Positions 16,032 to 23,283 of a stretch of 23,283 nucleotides of DNA are shown here, in pieces. The DNA is from JAJDIA01 sp031555735 (GTDB lineage: Bacteria > Bacteroidota > Bacteroidia > Bacteroidales > Tannerellaceae). The notes below the pieces were generated by a model. It ran no database searches. It was not told the DNA's origin and was given only the letters and a program-made list of their open reading frames with translations. A program made the translations under genes and the position numbers. How positions within the stretch are numbered: the first letter of the stretch is position 1; the number at the start of each line of letters is the position of its first letter. The stretch spans positions 1 through 23,283 of the forward strand of contig JAVBUE010000054.1 of assembly GCA_031555735.1 (NCBI GenBank). The letters are read 5' to 3'.

Positions 16032-16367
16032 TTAATCCGGCACGTAAATGATCTCGCCATTCTCCAGTTCGTAAGCCGTACCCACCTTCCGCCCTTTTTT
16101 GCCGGAGCTTTGCTGATCGTCGGAGGGGGTGTACTTATTGATCTTTCCGCCTTCTTTGGAAATGATCTCCATATTGTCTTTGCCGGGGTTCTTAACGATG
16201 GTATAGTCTTCCTTTGTAAACACCTCAGTCATATTCATGTGCATCACCATCGCCACCATCAGCGCGACGGCAAAGACCATTGCCACATCAAACAGGTTGA
16301 CCACCACACTCAGCGGGTCGGTATCTTCTTCCTTGAAGAGTCTGCCGGAACGTCTTTTACTTATCAT
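16032..16367 (-). CDS. hmuV: DUF2149/ExbD-like membrane protein of the hmu operon
   Basis: A 111-residue protein with a short basic N-terminus, one membrane helix (about 22-45) and a periplasmic tail ending NGEIIYVPD. The helix entry DPLSVVVNLFDVAMVFAVAL is typical of DUF2149. It resembles ExbD/TolR (PFIDVMLVLL), with Asp27 at the place of the proton-carrying aspartate. It is the last gene of the operon and overlaps the ExbB-like gene by 11 bp, which suggests a tight two-protein unit. The position matches hmuV of the Porphyromonas gingivalis hmuYRSTUV operon. The symbol rests on position and family and was not confirmed by alignment. Confidence 0.75.
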   Translation of the reverse strand: MISKRRSGRLFKEEDTDPLSVVVNLFDVAMVFAVALMVAMVMHMNMTEVFTKEDYTIVKNPGKDNMEIISKEGGKINKYTPSDDQQSSGKKGRKVGTAYELENGEIIYVPD

Positions 16368-16959
16368 TCTTACGGGTCAGTACACGTGAGACATATTCCA
16401 GGTTGTAGATATCCTTGGCATACCAGCGTTGCTTGAACTGCAAGGTGACCAATCCCACAGCGCTCACCACAAGCCCTACCACTGTGGTGGCAAACACGAC
16501 CTGCATATTATAAGCCATACCCGAAATATCGCCCGTGGAAAGCCCAACCAGTGCCGGACTCATCGCGATCAACGTACCGATCAATCCCAGTACAGGTCCC
16601 ATTTTCGCCAACATTTTGGACAGCGACAGGTCTTTGTCGGCTTCATTTTCCAGATGGCATATCAGGTACTCGGCATAGGCTTCATCGGGTTTATTGCCCA
16701 GCATATCGCGCAGGTATTTGGTGAAGAGCGAATCGTCTTTTTCGGGCAACAACGCCCTCAGGTCGTCGGTACTTCCTCCGGTTGCCAGTTGTTTGATTGG
16801 GTGGTTAAACCGTTTGTCGTTCTTACGTTTCACCATCATCTGGTTATAGAAACTTCCGACAAGCAGCAGGGAACGGCCAAAGAGGATAAGAAGAATGATG
16901 ATATCGGGTATCAGCAGGCTGTTAGCCACCCAGAATAATGCTTTTGATATTACTTCCAT
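16357..16959 (-). CDS. hmuU: MotA/TolQ/ExbB proton-channel family protein of the hmu operon
   Basis: A 200-residue protein with an N-terminal membrane helix (about 12-36), a cytoplasmic charged region (40-115) and two C-terminal helices. The conserved MGPVLGLIGTLIAM holds Thr129. VVFATTVVGLVVSAVG holds Thr158/Thr159. These correspond to the channel-lining threonines of ExbB/TolQ. It is likely a stator partner of the adjacent DUF2149 protein, using proton flow to power another component of the haem system. It starts 6 bp after the upstream membrane protein's stop and overlaps hmuV. The symbol is by synteny with P. gingivalis. Confidence 0.8.
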   Translation of the reverse strand: MEVISKALFWVANSLLIPDIIILLILFGRSLLLVGSFYNQMMVKRKNDKRFNHPIKQLATGGSTDDLRALLPEKDDSLFTKYLRDMLGNKPDEAYAEYLICHLENEADKDLSLSKMLAKMGPVLGLIGTLIAMSPALVGLSTGDISGMAYNMQVVFATTVVGLVVSAVGLVTLQFKQRWYAKDIYNLEYVSRVLTRKNDK

Positions 16960-16965
16960 AGACTT

Positions 16966-17670
16966 TTAATTACTCGGATTTTTTTGCTTTTTATTGAAAA
17001 GGATCCATTTGATTTTGTTGGATAATATACCTGCGACAAAGGCGATCAGGAACAGGCTCACAGAGAGTACGATCGCTTTTATATGAATAGGTTCTTCCAT
17101 AGCCGCATACGTCACATGCCCGTTCACAGTCGTGATCAGTCCGATCACACAGACAAACAGGTTCACCAGAAAATGCACCTCCAACCGCAACTCCGTTTCA
17201 GGCAGGAAATGATAGACGGCACGGCTCAACAAGGGGAGAGCAACGGCAACGGCTGCCGCCAACCCGTAGGAGATCAGGGTAAAACCGGTGCCTGGGAAGG
17301 CGTAAATAAGCTGGGTGAGCAGGTAAAACAAGACAGGGAACAAGAGCAAGCCGGGATACGCTTGCAGAAAATTACCCCACAGGCGACGGCGGATTTCCGT
17401 CTGGATCGCCCGGAGTGCAACAAAGCAGAAAGCGACATGCAGCATCGATTCCCATGTAATAAGAACAGCCATGTTCTGCATTACTTCGGAGTTGGACAGG
17501 TAATCCGCCAGTTGTGTTTTTGATTGCAGAATGGCCCAACGGCACGATACAATCACGAAAACGGCACAGACAGCGCTGAACACCGCAGTCTGCCACCATT
17601 TCCAAAAACTGAGTTTCAATAAGGCGTTGATCAGGATGAATACCATCAACGCCTGTATGATAAGTTCCAT
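16966..17670 (-). CDS. hmuT: Polytopic membrane protein of the hmu operon (HmuT position)
   Basis: A 234-residue protein with about seven hydrophobic segments (roughly 5-20, 28-48, 66-88, 105-125, 130-150, 165-185 and 200-222) and a basic Lys/Asn-rich C-terminus. No catalytic or binding motif is recognised. It lies between the CobN-like gene (15-bp gap) and the ExbB-like gene (6-bp gap), where hmuT sits in P. gingivalis. It may be a membrane partner of HmuS or a porphyrin/metal permease; neither can be shown from sequence. Confidence 0.65.
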   Translation of the reverse strand: MELIIQALMVFILINALLKLSFWKWWQTAVFSAVCAVFVIVSCRWAILQSKTQLADYLSNSEVMQNMAVLITWESMLHVAFCFVALRAIQTEIRRRLWGNFLQAYPGLLLFPVLFYLLTQLIYAFPGTGFTLISYGLAAAVAVALPLLSRAVYHFLPETELRLEVHFLVNLFVCVIGLITTVNGHVTYAAMEEPIHIKAIVLSVSLFLIAFVAGILSNKIKWILFNKKQKNPSN

Positions 17671-17685
17671 GTATCAGGTTGAAAA

Positions 17686-20600
17686 TTAATTGTTCTTTCT
17701 TTTCCTTCGGAGCATGACCAGCAAACCCACGAACACGACAAGGACAATAGCGACGACGATCAACCCGTTGAAGTCGTTTTTCTCCCCTTCCGGCGAAGAA
17801 GCCATTGTTTCCTTCTTCAGCACCATACCGTTTTTCCCCGCATCCGAAGCCTGCCCCGGTTGTTTCATCTGTTGCAGTTGCTGCCGGTATTCCGCTGCGT
17901 TTTGCGGATTGGTTTTCTGTGCGATGAAATCCTGTAACCGGGCATTTGAACCGGCAAAGCCCGAACCGCTTGCTCCGAACTCCTTCACCAGGCCGGTATG
18001 TAGGTTGGCCAGCACCGATAGCTGTTCGTCCGACGCTTTCCACATACCCTTACGGGCTGTTTCCATCATCACGGCGGTGATTTCCTGTAAGGCGGCCGGA
18101 TTTTGCTTTTTGAAAAAGTCCTGTACGCCCAGCCGGTATGCATCTTTGACATACACCTCGTAGAACTGATCCCACATCTCGTTGTCGATCACAGCAGGCT
18201 TCATCACGTTCCACCCGTAGGTGTTGGTCACCACTTCCGTAATCTGCGAAGCGCTCGACGCACTGCCTTTCATAACTTCTTTGATGTATTCGGGATTGAA
18301 GACCGTAGTACGCGATTCGACGCCGATGGACTCTTTCAGTTCCTGCATCCTGACACGGTTCCGGTTGCGGTAGTCGGCAAAATAGGCTTCGGGGTCTTTG
18401 CCTGTCACATTTCGGACAGCGAGGTTCATGCCTCCCATAAATTCAAATACATGGTCGAGACTCAGTGCGCCCCAGGTATTGCTTTGACGGGGTTGAACCA
18501 CGGCATCGGTATTGTGCAGTACGGCACGGAGCAACCCTTCGCGGAATTCGCCCCACGATTTATCGCTCCCGTAAACAGCCCCCATGTTGTTGATGTACGT
18601 CTCTGCAATCTCTTTTTCGCCTTCCCATTTATCTCCGGATTTGACCATTTCCTGGATACCGGTCCCATACATGCCGTTCACGCCACCGAATACACGCATG
18701 GTGGACATCTCGCGCGCTGCTTTGGGCGAAACGCCCTGTTCCACCAGCAGGCGTTCGGTTTCGACTGTGCTGTTGTGTACAAAGTTGTCGAATGTATCCC
18801 CTTTTGCCGCCGAAGCCATTTCCACGGCACGGCTGATCAGCGACAGGCGCGAAGCTGCCAGGTCGCGGAATTGGCCGGAGGTCTGGACCACAACATCCAC
18901 ACGCGGCCTTCCCAATGTTTCGGAAGGGATGAGGCGGAGGTCGGAAACACGGCCGAACGCATCGCGTACCGGTTCCACTCCCAGCATATAGAGCGCCTGG
19001 GCGATGGTAGCCCCTTCGGTTTCGATGAACTCGCTCGACCAGAAGGTGTAGCTTATTTTACGGGGATAAGTCCCGTGTTGTTTCTTATACTGTTCCAGTG
19101 TAGCCTTAGCCAGATCTACACCTTTATCCCAGGCCGTTTCCGAAGGGGTTGCTTCGGCATTCACCGCATACAGGTTCCGTCCCGTAGGCACTGCATGGGG
19201 GTTGGCCACAGCGTCGCCACCTGACGAGGGAGCAATGTATCCGCCTGACAGGGCATTCAGAACAGCTTGCAATTCCATGGCTGGACTTTGTTCCAGTGCC
19301 GTTTTATAGGCTTGTACGTTCTTGAGCGTTCGTTCCACTTCAGCAATGGCGCGCGCCTTATCCTTCTGCTCCTTGGTATAAGTTGGCTTTTCAGGCATCG
19401 CCGGTCTGGCTGTGGGTCGATCGGCAGGTTTACCTTCAGGCATTGCCTGTTCCGGGGTCTTCGCTCCGGGATGTGAACCTGTTTTCGGTATTCCGGCGGG
19501 ATGTCCGCCGCTTTTGGGAATGTTTGCCGGATGTCCCCCTGTCGCATTTCCTTTGGATGGATTCCCGTTGGCGGCGTTACCGCTCATCATGGCCATCATC
19601 ATGCTGCTTCTGGGTGGCGTAAGGATATTTTTACTCGCTTCAAGATCCTTTTCCTGAATGCCGGCAATCAGGCATACAAACGCATCGTCCACCTTCCTGC
19701 CGCCTAAGATATCCGTTACGATCCGCTTTGCCGGTTCGCCGTAATGCCCGGTAAAGAACACTTTCCTGTTCAATTGCTGTTCGGTCACTTTTCCCCGCTC
19801 CCTGTCAAGCGCAGCAAGGCTGTATGCGATCGGATCGACCGTCATCGCCATTACCGAAGAACGGATCTTTTCCGGTTCATACGGAATACCTGTTGTGTAA
19901 AGCCTTCCGGTCATTTTCTCGTTGGCTATCTCTTCGGCAAAGTTCTCAATGCGACCGATTTCCTCTTCGGTATATGGAATAGACAACAGGCTGTCGAGGC
20001 GTAATTCACGATGTATGCCCATGGCAACAGTCGTTTCCTTCACTTTCAGCGAAGCGTTGGACTGTGCCGCACCATCAGCTTTGTAATAGTTCTGAATGCG
20101 CTCCATCAGCAAACGGAATTGCGAACGGATATTGCTTTCCATGAACGGAGGTGTAAGGTATGAAACGATTGTAGCATACGAACGGCGTTTGGCCATCATG
20201 CTTTCGCCGATGTTACCGATCGTGTAGTAATAGAAGTGCGGAATGGTTCCGACCAGTATCTCCGGCCAGTCATTGCCACTCAATGCGACCTGTTTCTGAG
20301 GAGTGAACTCCAGACTCCCGTGTGTGCCGAAATGCAGCATGGCATCGGCCTTGAAAGCATATTGCGACCAGAGGTAAGCGCCGATATAGGTATGTGGCGG
20401 TGCCGCTTTGGCGCCATGGACAATGGCAAAGGCATCGCTGCCCAGAGCAGCCATCGGTTGGGGCAACAACGCGATATTACCCAACTGGATACGGGCAACC
20501 GCCAGGTAAGAGTTGTCGTTCTCTCGGACACACATGTAATCTCCGGGCGCTTCACCATACAGGTTCACCACCTGTGCATAGAGGGAATCGGTCATCGACT

Positions 20601-21960
20601 GTTTGATCCATGATTCATATTCGGCTTTTTCAACCAATGCCGGATGCCCGTTTTTCAGGAAGTCGTCGAACGCCCCTGCTGCGTATGTGCTTAACACCGT
20701 ACCCTGCGACATGAGCAATTTCTCGAATTCTTTTTCGGTTGCCGGAAGATTGTCCACGTTGTAGCCCTCTTCTTTCAACCGTTTCAACAGGTTATAAAGG
20801 GACGGGATTGTTTCCAGTCCCTGGGCGGTAAGCGTTTCCTGTCCGGCTCCCTTGAAAAAGTAAATGGAAACCTTCTTTTCCGCATTCGGCTTCCGTTTGA
20901 GCGAAATGAAGTTACCGACAATCTGCGTGAATTTCCGCAAACGTCCGGGGATGGCTTTGAACAGGTAAATACCGTCATCATCTATTTCCTGCGCGTTGAC
21001 CACATACGGATAGATGGCACCATCCAGTTCGGGCATCACCACGCTTTGCGACAGGAAGCCTCCGAACATACCCATCGGGTCGTTTTCCCATGCCTCACGG
21101 CTGCTCAATATACTCAACGGTCCGAAGATCGGAATATTTCGCGCCTTCAGCCATTCAACGGTGGCATCAGCCTTCCCCATTGCCAACCGGCCATGAGGAA
21201 AATAAACCACAGCATCGGGGTTGATCGAACGCAGGAATTCCATCCGTTTCATTGACGAAGAGACCGGATATACATTCATTCCGGCATTTTGGAATGAAAC
21301 GATCAGGCTGTCGATGTTTTCACGGTTGCCGCTGAACGGATCGTTCAATCCGCCGACAATGGCGACTTTCGGTGCATTCGCTTTGTAGAAGTGATGTCCA
21401 CGCAAATACTGCTCATAGGATTCTACGGTATCGAACCAGACATTTTCGTCCAGATGATATAACACGTCCGATGCCGTTTCAACAACAGGATCGGGAGGGA
21501 TGACAAAGAACGTTTTCCGGTCTATTTCCTTGCGGATATAGCGTGCCAGGCTCCGGTAGTTCTTTTTATTGCCATTATTCAGATAATCCTGTACGCTTTT
21601 AAGCGGCAAGCTGTCCAGGCTGCATATCTTGTTCTCGGGATTGGTGGCGGCATGGATATAAACGGGTATGCCTCGGTCGGCGGCGGCCTGTATCTGTGCC
21701 CGTTGTTCGGCAGTGATACGCATGCCCATGCCGAATCCCAGCACAAAATCATAGTGTTTCAGTTTGTTTAAATTTTCTTTTTCTACTACTTCATATTGAA
21801 TAAATCGGTCGCTATTACTTTTTATAAAACTTGTTGCCTGGAAAGGCTTGAAATCAACAAGGGCGATTTTAGTAGGCGAGGCTAATTTACTCCACAATAT
21901 CCAAACTGTGATAATTGCAGCTAATGCTATCAGGATAATGACTATTTTTTTCTTATGCAT
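17686..21960 (-). CDS. hmuS: CobN/magnesium-chelatase-like haem-processing protein HmuS
   Basis: A 1424-residue protein of the CobN/BchH chelatase family. The family motif HFGTHGSLEF is at 543-552 (His543, His547, Glu551). Other CobN blocks include NALSGGYIAPSSGGD, PTGRNLYAVN and RPRVDVVVQTSGQFRD. Membrane helices lie at both ends (about 6-23 and 1397-1416), with positive clusters MHKKK and RRKRK on their outer sides, so the body is predicted to be periplasmic. Residues about 781-870 are a low-complexity insert with MMMAMM and a 10-residue His repeat. In hmu operons such proteins are thought to remove iron from haem; cobalamin synthesis is unlikely because no cob genes are nearby. The start at 21960 is directly followed by the membrane anchor. 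Some annotations would call it cobaltochelatase subunit CobN. Confidence 0.88.
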   Translation of the reverse strand: MHKKKIVIILIALAAIITVWILWSKLASPTKIALVDFKPFQATSFIKSNSDRFIQYEVVEKENLNKLKHYDFVLGFGMGMRITAEQRAQIQAAADRGIPVYIHAATNPENKICSLDSLPLKSVQDYLNNGNKKNYRSLARYIRKEIDRKTFFVIPPDPVVETASDVLYHLDENVWFDTVESYEQYLRGHHFYKANAPKVAIVGGLNDPFSGNRENIDSLIVSFQNAGMNVYPVSSSMKRMEFLRSINPDAVVYFPHGRLAMGKADATVEWLKARNIPIFGPLSILSSREAWENDPMGMFGGFLSQSVVMPELDGAIYPYVVNAQEIDDDGIYLFKAIPGRLRKFTQIVGNFISLKRKPNAEKKVSIYFFKGAGQETLTAQGLETIPSLYNLLKRLKEEGYNVDNLPATEKEFEKLLMSQGTVLSTYAAGAFDDFLKNGHPALVEKAEYESWIKQSMTDSLYAQVVNLYGEAPGDYMCVRENDNSYLAVARIQLGNIALLPQPMAALGSDAFAIVHGAKAAPPHTYIGAYLWSQYAFKADAMLHFGTHGSLEFTPQKQVALSGNDWPEILVGTIPHFYYYTIGNIGESMMAKRRSYATIVSYLTPPFMESNIRSQFRLLMERIQNYYKADGAAQSNASLKVKETTVAMGIHRELRLDSLLSIPYTEEEIGRIENFAEEIANEKMTGRLYTTGIPYEPEKIRSSVMAMTVDPIAYSLAALDRERGKVTEQQLNRKVFFTGHYGEPAKRIVTDILGGRKVDDAFVCLIAGIQEKDLEASKNILTPPRSSMMMAMMSGNAANGNPSKGNATGGHPANIPKSGGHPAGIPKTGSHPGAKTPEQAMPEGKPADRPTARPAMPEKPTYTKEQKDKARAIAEVERTLKNVQAYKTALEQSPAMELQAVLNALSGGYIAPSSGGDAVANPHAVPTGRNLYAVNAEATPSETAWDKGVDLAKATLEQYKKQHGTYPRKISYTFWSSEFIETEGATIAQALYMLGVEPVRDAFGRVSDLRLIPSETLGRPRVDVVVQTSGQFRDLAASRLSLISRAVEMASAAKGDTFDNFVHNSTVETERLLVEQGVSPKAAREMSTMRVFGGVNGMYGTGIQEMVKSGDKWEGEKEIAETYINNMGAVYGSDKSWGEFREGLLRAVLHNTDAVVQPRQSNTWGALSLDHVFEFMGGMNLAVRNVTGKDPEAYFADYRNRNRVRMQELKESIGVESRTTVFNPEYIKEVMKGSASSASQITEVVTNTYGWNVMKPAVIDNEMWDQFYEVYVKDAYRLGVQDFFKKQNPAALQEITAVMMETARKGMWKASDEQLSVLANLHTGLVKEFGASGSGFAGSNARLQDFIAQKTNPQNAAEYRQQLQQMKQPGQASDAGKNGMVLKKETMASSPEGEKNDFNGLIVVAIVLVVFVGLLVMLRRKRKNN
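19456..19539 (-). repeat. 30-bp coding repeat in hmuS (10-residue His repeat)
   Basis: It encodes GGHPANIPKS, GGHPAGIPKT and a partial GSHPGAKT (residues 808-835). The three histidine codons are at 19531, 19501 and 19471, exactly 30 bp apart. It lies in a Pro/Gly/Lys-rich linker between conserved chelatase segments, 16 residues after the MMMAMM run. Confidence 0.85.
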
Positions 21961-21988
21961 ATTATCTTCTTTTACAAATGAAAGTCGA

Positions 21989-22014
21989 CAGGCATAAAAG
22001 TAAATTTTAGCCTG
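21989..22014 (-). other. Hairpin between the small lipoprotein gene and hmuS
   Basis: CAGGC-a-TAAAA (21989-21999) pairs with TTTTA-GCCTG (22005-22014), a 10-bp stem with one bulge and a 5-nt loop. It begins 28 bp before the hmuS start and is not followed by a T-run. It could limit transcription into hmuSTUV or mark an mRNA processing point. A weak -7-like TACTTTTA lies inside it, without a -33 partner. Confidence 0.5.
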
Positions 22015-22038
22015 CCAACCTGTTCATTTTTTTCCTGT

Positions 22039-22131
22039 TCAATTTGAAATTATTTGTTCTTCTAAATTGTCATTAGAACATGAGACAACAACTAACAAGG
22101 ATAATAAGATTGGTATTAATTTATATTTCAT
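22039..22131 (-). CDS. Small lipoprotein (30 residues)
   Basis: A 30-residue frame begins ATG at 22131 and ends TGA at 22039. Residues 1-17 are a lipoprotein signal (MKYKL, then a hydrophobic core). The lipobox VVSC ends at Cys18, followed by SNDN and an acidic LEEQ. The mature part is only 13 residues. It starts 20 bp after the hmuY stop on the same strand and lies within the hmu operon. It is very AT-rich (21 G/C of 93 bases). It may be a genuine mini-lipoprotein, or the surviving N-terminus of a decayed lipoprotein gene. A signal peptide this regular is unlikely by chance, but translation is unproven. Confidence 0.55.
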   Translation of the reverse strand: MKYKLIPILLSLLVVVSCSNDNLEEQIISN

Positions 22132-22151
22132 TTTTACTGGTATTAAATTGT

Positions 22152-22823
22152 TTATTGTAAATATATTTGTGCATAGTTGAATTTATCCTGCCCACTCTTA
22201 TTATTTTCATCTTTATACTGAGTAAATTCTACTTTGTAATAATTACTCCCATCGGCAGAACGGAAAATATATACCGGCATTTTCCGATAAATTGGAGGCA
22301 TAGCGGTTACAATTTCCTTTGTTGTTTCATCTATTTTCTTCTCCATTGCAACAACTATTGCATTAGATTGCGATGTTGTAATATTGCCTCCATGTCCTCC
22401 GTAAGTGACGACTGTATCTGGAGTAATTGACACATTATCAGGAATATTTTGTATGGAAGCGAAAGAGGTGACTGGAATAATATTTCCGAGTTTATCCGTA
22501 TTGTTTATATCAAAAGTGAAAACTCCACCATTTGCGGCAACCGTTGTAGAAGTTCCACTGTTTGTGCGAATATACATCCTCCGGATAGCAATATCCCAGT
22601 CTTTACGTTTAGCCCATGCTGCATCATTTTCTGCATTTCCTTCGGCAGAGCCTACTATTTTGTTTTCAGCAAAAGAATAATACTGCCAAATAGTTTCAGA
22701 ACCAGCATCAATAAATGCTTCCTTTGTATTTCCCGGAGGTGTCGATGCCGGATCATCATCATTACACGAGGTAAATGAAATTGCTAAAATCGTTGTTGCT
22801 AAAAGAAAAAATCTTGTCTTCAT
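22152..22823 (-). CDS. hmuY: HmuY-family haem-binding lipoprotein
   Basis: A 223-residue protein with a lipoprotein signal (lipobox FTSC, Cys20) followed by NDDD, an acidic tract like the Bacteroidetes surface-export signal, so it is probably displayed on the cell surface. WDIAIRRMYIRTNSG (76-90) is a family-like block. HmuY proteins capture haem and pass it to the TonB-dependent receptor HmuR. The protein has one histidine only (His144). Methionines at 83, 160, 175 and 182 are alternative ligands, as reported for HmuY homologues outside Porphyromonas. It lies 90 bp after the receptor gene. It is noticeably AT-richer than the genes at the left of the window (26 G/C of 60 at 22561-22620). Confidence 0.85.
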   Translation of the reverse strand: MKTRFFLLATTILAISFTSCNDDDPASTPPGNTKEAFIDAGSETIWQYYSFAENKIVGSAEGNAENDAAWAKRKDWDIAIRRMYIRTNSGTSTTVAANGGVFTFDINNTDKLGNIIPVTSFASIQNIPDNVSITPDTVVTYGGHGGNITTSQSNAIVVAMEKKIDETTKEIVTAMPPIYRKMPVYIFRSADGSNYYKVEFTQYKDENNKSGQDKFNYAQIYLQ

Positions 22824-22913
22824 TGCTTTAATTTTTAATTGCGTTTATTTAATTGAGAGAGGAGGATTAATTAATCATATGCAAACCAGTTTCCAATTCT
22901 CCATTCTTCATTC

Positions 22914-23283
22914 TTAATTTTTAAAGTTATACCGGATTCCAACCAGGAACTGGCGGCCGGGGTTGATAAACGAGGTATCGCTGAAATCAAACAGGTTATC
23001 GACTTTGAAAGTCATCTCCAGCACATGCTTCTTTGTAAACTGGAAGGGCTTTACCAGAGTAACCTTCCAGATGGAATAGGCTTTCGATTGCGTTTCTGTT
23101 ACCTCTTGCGTACCATCGGTGTTGGTCGTCATTTCCTGATACAGGATCGGGGAATTCATGCGTCCTGCAAATTGCAGCGAGAACGGGCTTTTCAAGATAC
23201 TGCCGTTCCATGTCGCCGAAACAGTACCACTGTGTTTCACATTACTGCTGAGTTGCAATCCGGTAGAATTGTCCACAGCATCG
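22914..23283 (-). CDS. hmuR: TonB-dependent haem receptor HmuR, C-terminal part
   Basis: This is the 3' end of a gene that starts beyond the right edge; 122 residues are visible. The sequence shows alternating hydrophobic/polar beta-barrel strands (VSATWNGSILKSPFSLQFAG, YSIWKVTLVKPFQF, VLEMTFKVDNLFDFSDTSFI). It ends in GRQFLVGIRYNFKN, with the aromatic-rich final strand recognised by the outer-membrane assembly machinery. VDNLFDF is typical near the end of TonB-dependent receptors. Its place before hmuY and hmuS makes a haem receptor (HmuR) the best call. The plug domain and TonB box are outside the window, so the substrate is inferred from the neighbours. Confidence 0.75.
   Translation of the reverse strand, partial: DAVDNSTGLQLSSNVKHSGTVSATWNGSILKSPFSLQFAGRMNSPILYQEMTTNTDGTQEVTETQSKAYSIWKVTLVKPFQFTKKHVLEMTFKVDNLFDFSDTSFINPGRQFLVGIRYNFKN

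Noticed and set aside
16010..16045. Terminator between araC and hmuV
   Set aside because: A GCCGG/CCGGC pair exists but overlaps the hmuV end and lacks a T-run, so no terminator is claimed.
17686..21960. Cobalamin biosynthesis locus based on the CobN-like protein
   Set aside because: No other cobalamin gene is present; the neighbours are HmuY, a TonB receptor, and ExbB-like and DUF2149 proteins, and the protein is membrane-anchored at both ends.

Overview
The window looks like a chromosomal segment from a gut-type Bacteroidales bacterium, probably near Parabacteroides. The support is a Bacteroidetes promoter signature (TTG/TTTG, about 20 bp, then TAnnTTTG) upstream of several genes, a three-subunit b-type fumarate reductase in the order C-A-B, a long Bacteroidetes-type YidC, SC lipoboxes followed by acidic residues, and a hmu haem-uptake operon. 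The genus is inference. No tRNA, rRNA, transposase, CRISPR array or phage gene was seen.

Layout, left to right. (1) 1-431 has no convincing protein gene. It holds an array of 22-bp dyad units at the left edge and a candidate small RNA on the minus strand with its own promoter and terminators. (2) 432-2742, minus: an envelope-stress-like operon of two tandem LiaF-like membrane proteins and a membrane-anchored LytTR regulator. (3) 3094-6510, minus: frdC-frdA-frdB, with a near-consensus promoter and a strong terminator. (4) 6687-11412, minus: pyrG-yidC, then a multi-pass acyltransferase-like protein behind a 16-bp-arm hairpin. (5) 11413-11976: a gene-free divergent spacer with two more arrays of 22-bp units whose sequences are unrelated to the first. 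(6) 11977-14223, plus: a secreted GH78-type alpha-L-rhamnosidase-like enzyme, convergent with a TetR regulator, which is divergent from an AraC regulator. (7) 16032-23283, minus: a hmu operon read as hmuR (partial)-hmuY-small lipoprotein-hmuS-hmuT-hmuU-hmuV.

How the genes work together. The frd genes make the quinol:fumarate reductase used for succinate production in anaerobic Bacteroidales. YidC inserts membrane proteins, and PyrG makes CTP. In the hmu locus, a TonB-dependent receptor and a surface lipoprotein would capture haem. A giant CobN-like chelatase anchored at both ends (HmuS) would act on it in the periplasm. A membrane protein and an ExbB/ExbD-like pair (HmuT, HmuU, HmuV) are candidates to energise or assist HmuS.

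The most unusual signals are the three intergenic arrays that share a 22-bp unit length but not a sequence, the His/Met-rich 10-residue repeat inserted in HmuS, the ExbD-like residues in HmuV, the single-histidine HmuY, and an unlisted 30-residue lipoprotein between hmuY and hmuS.
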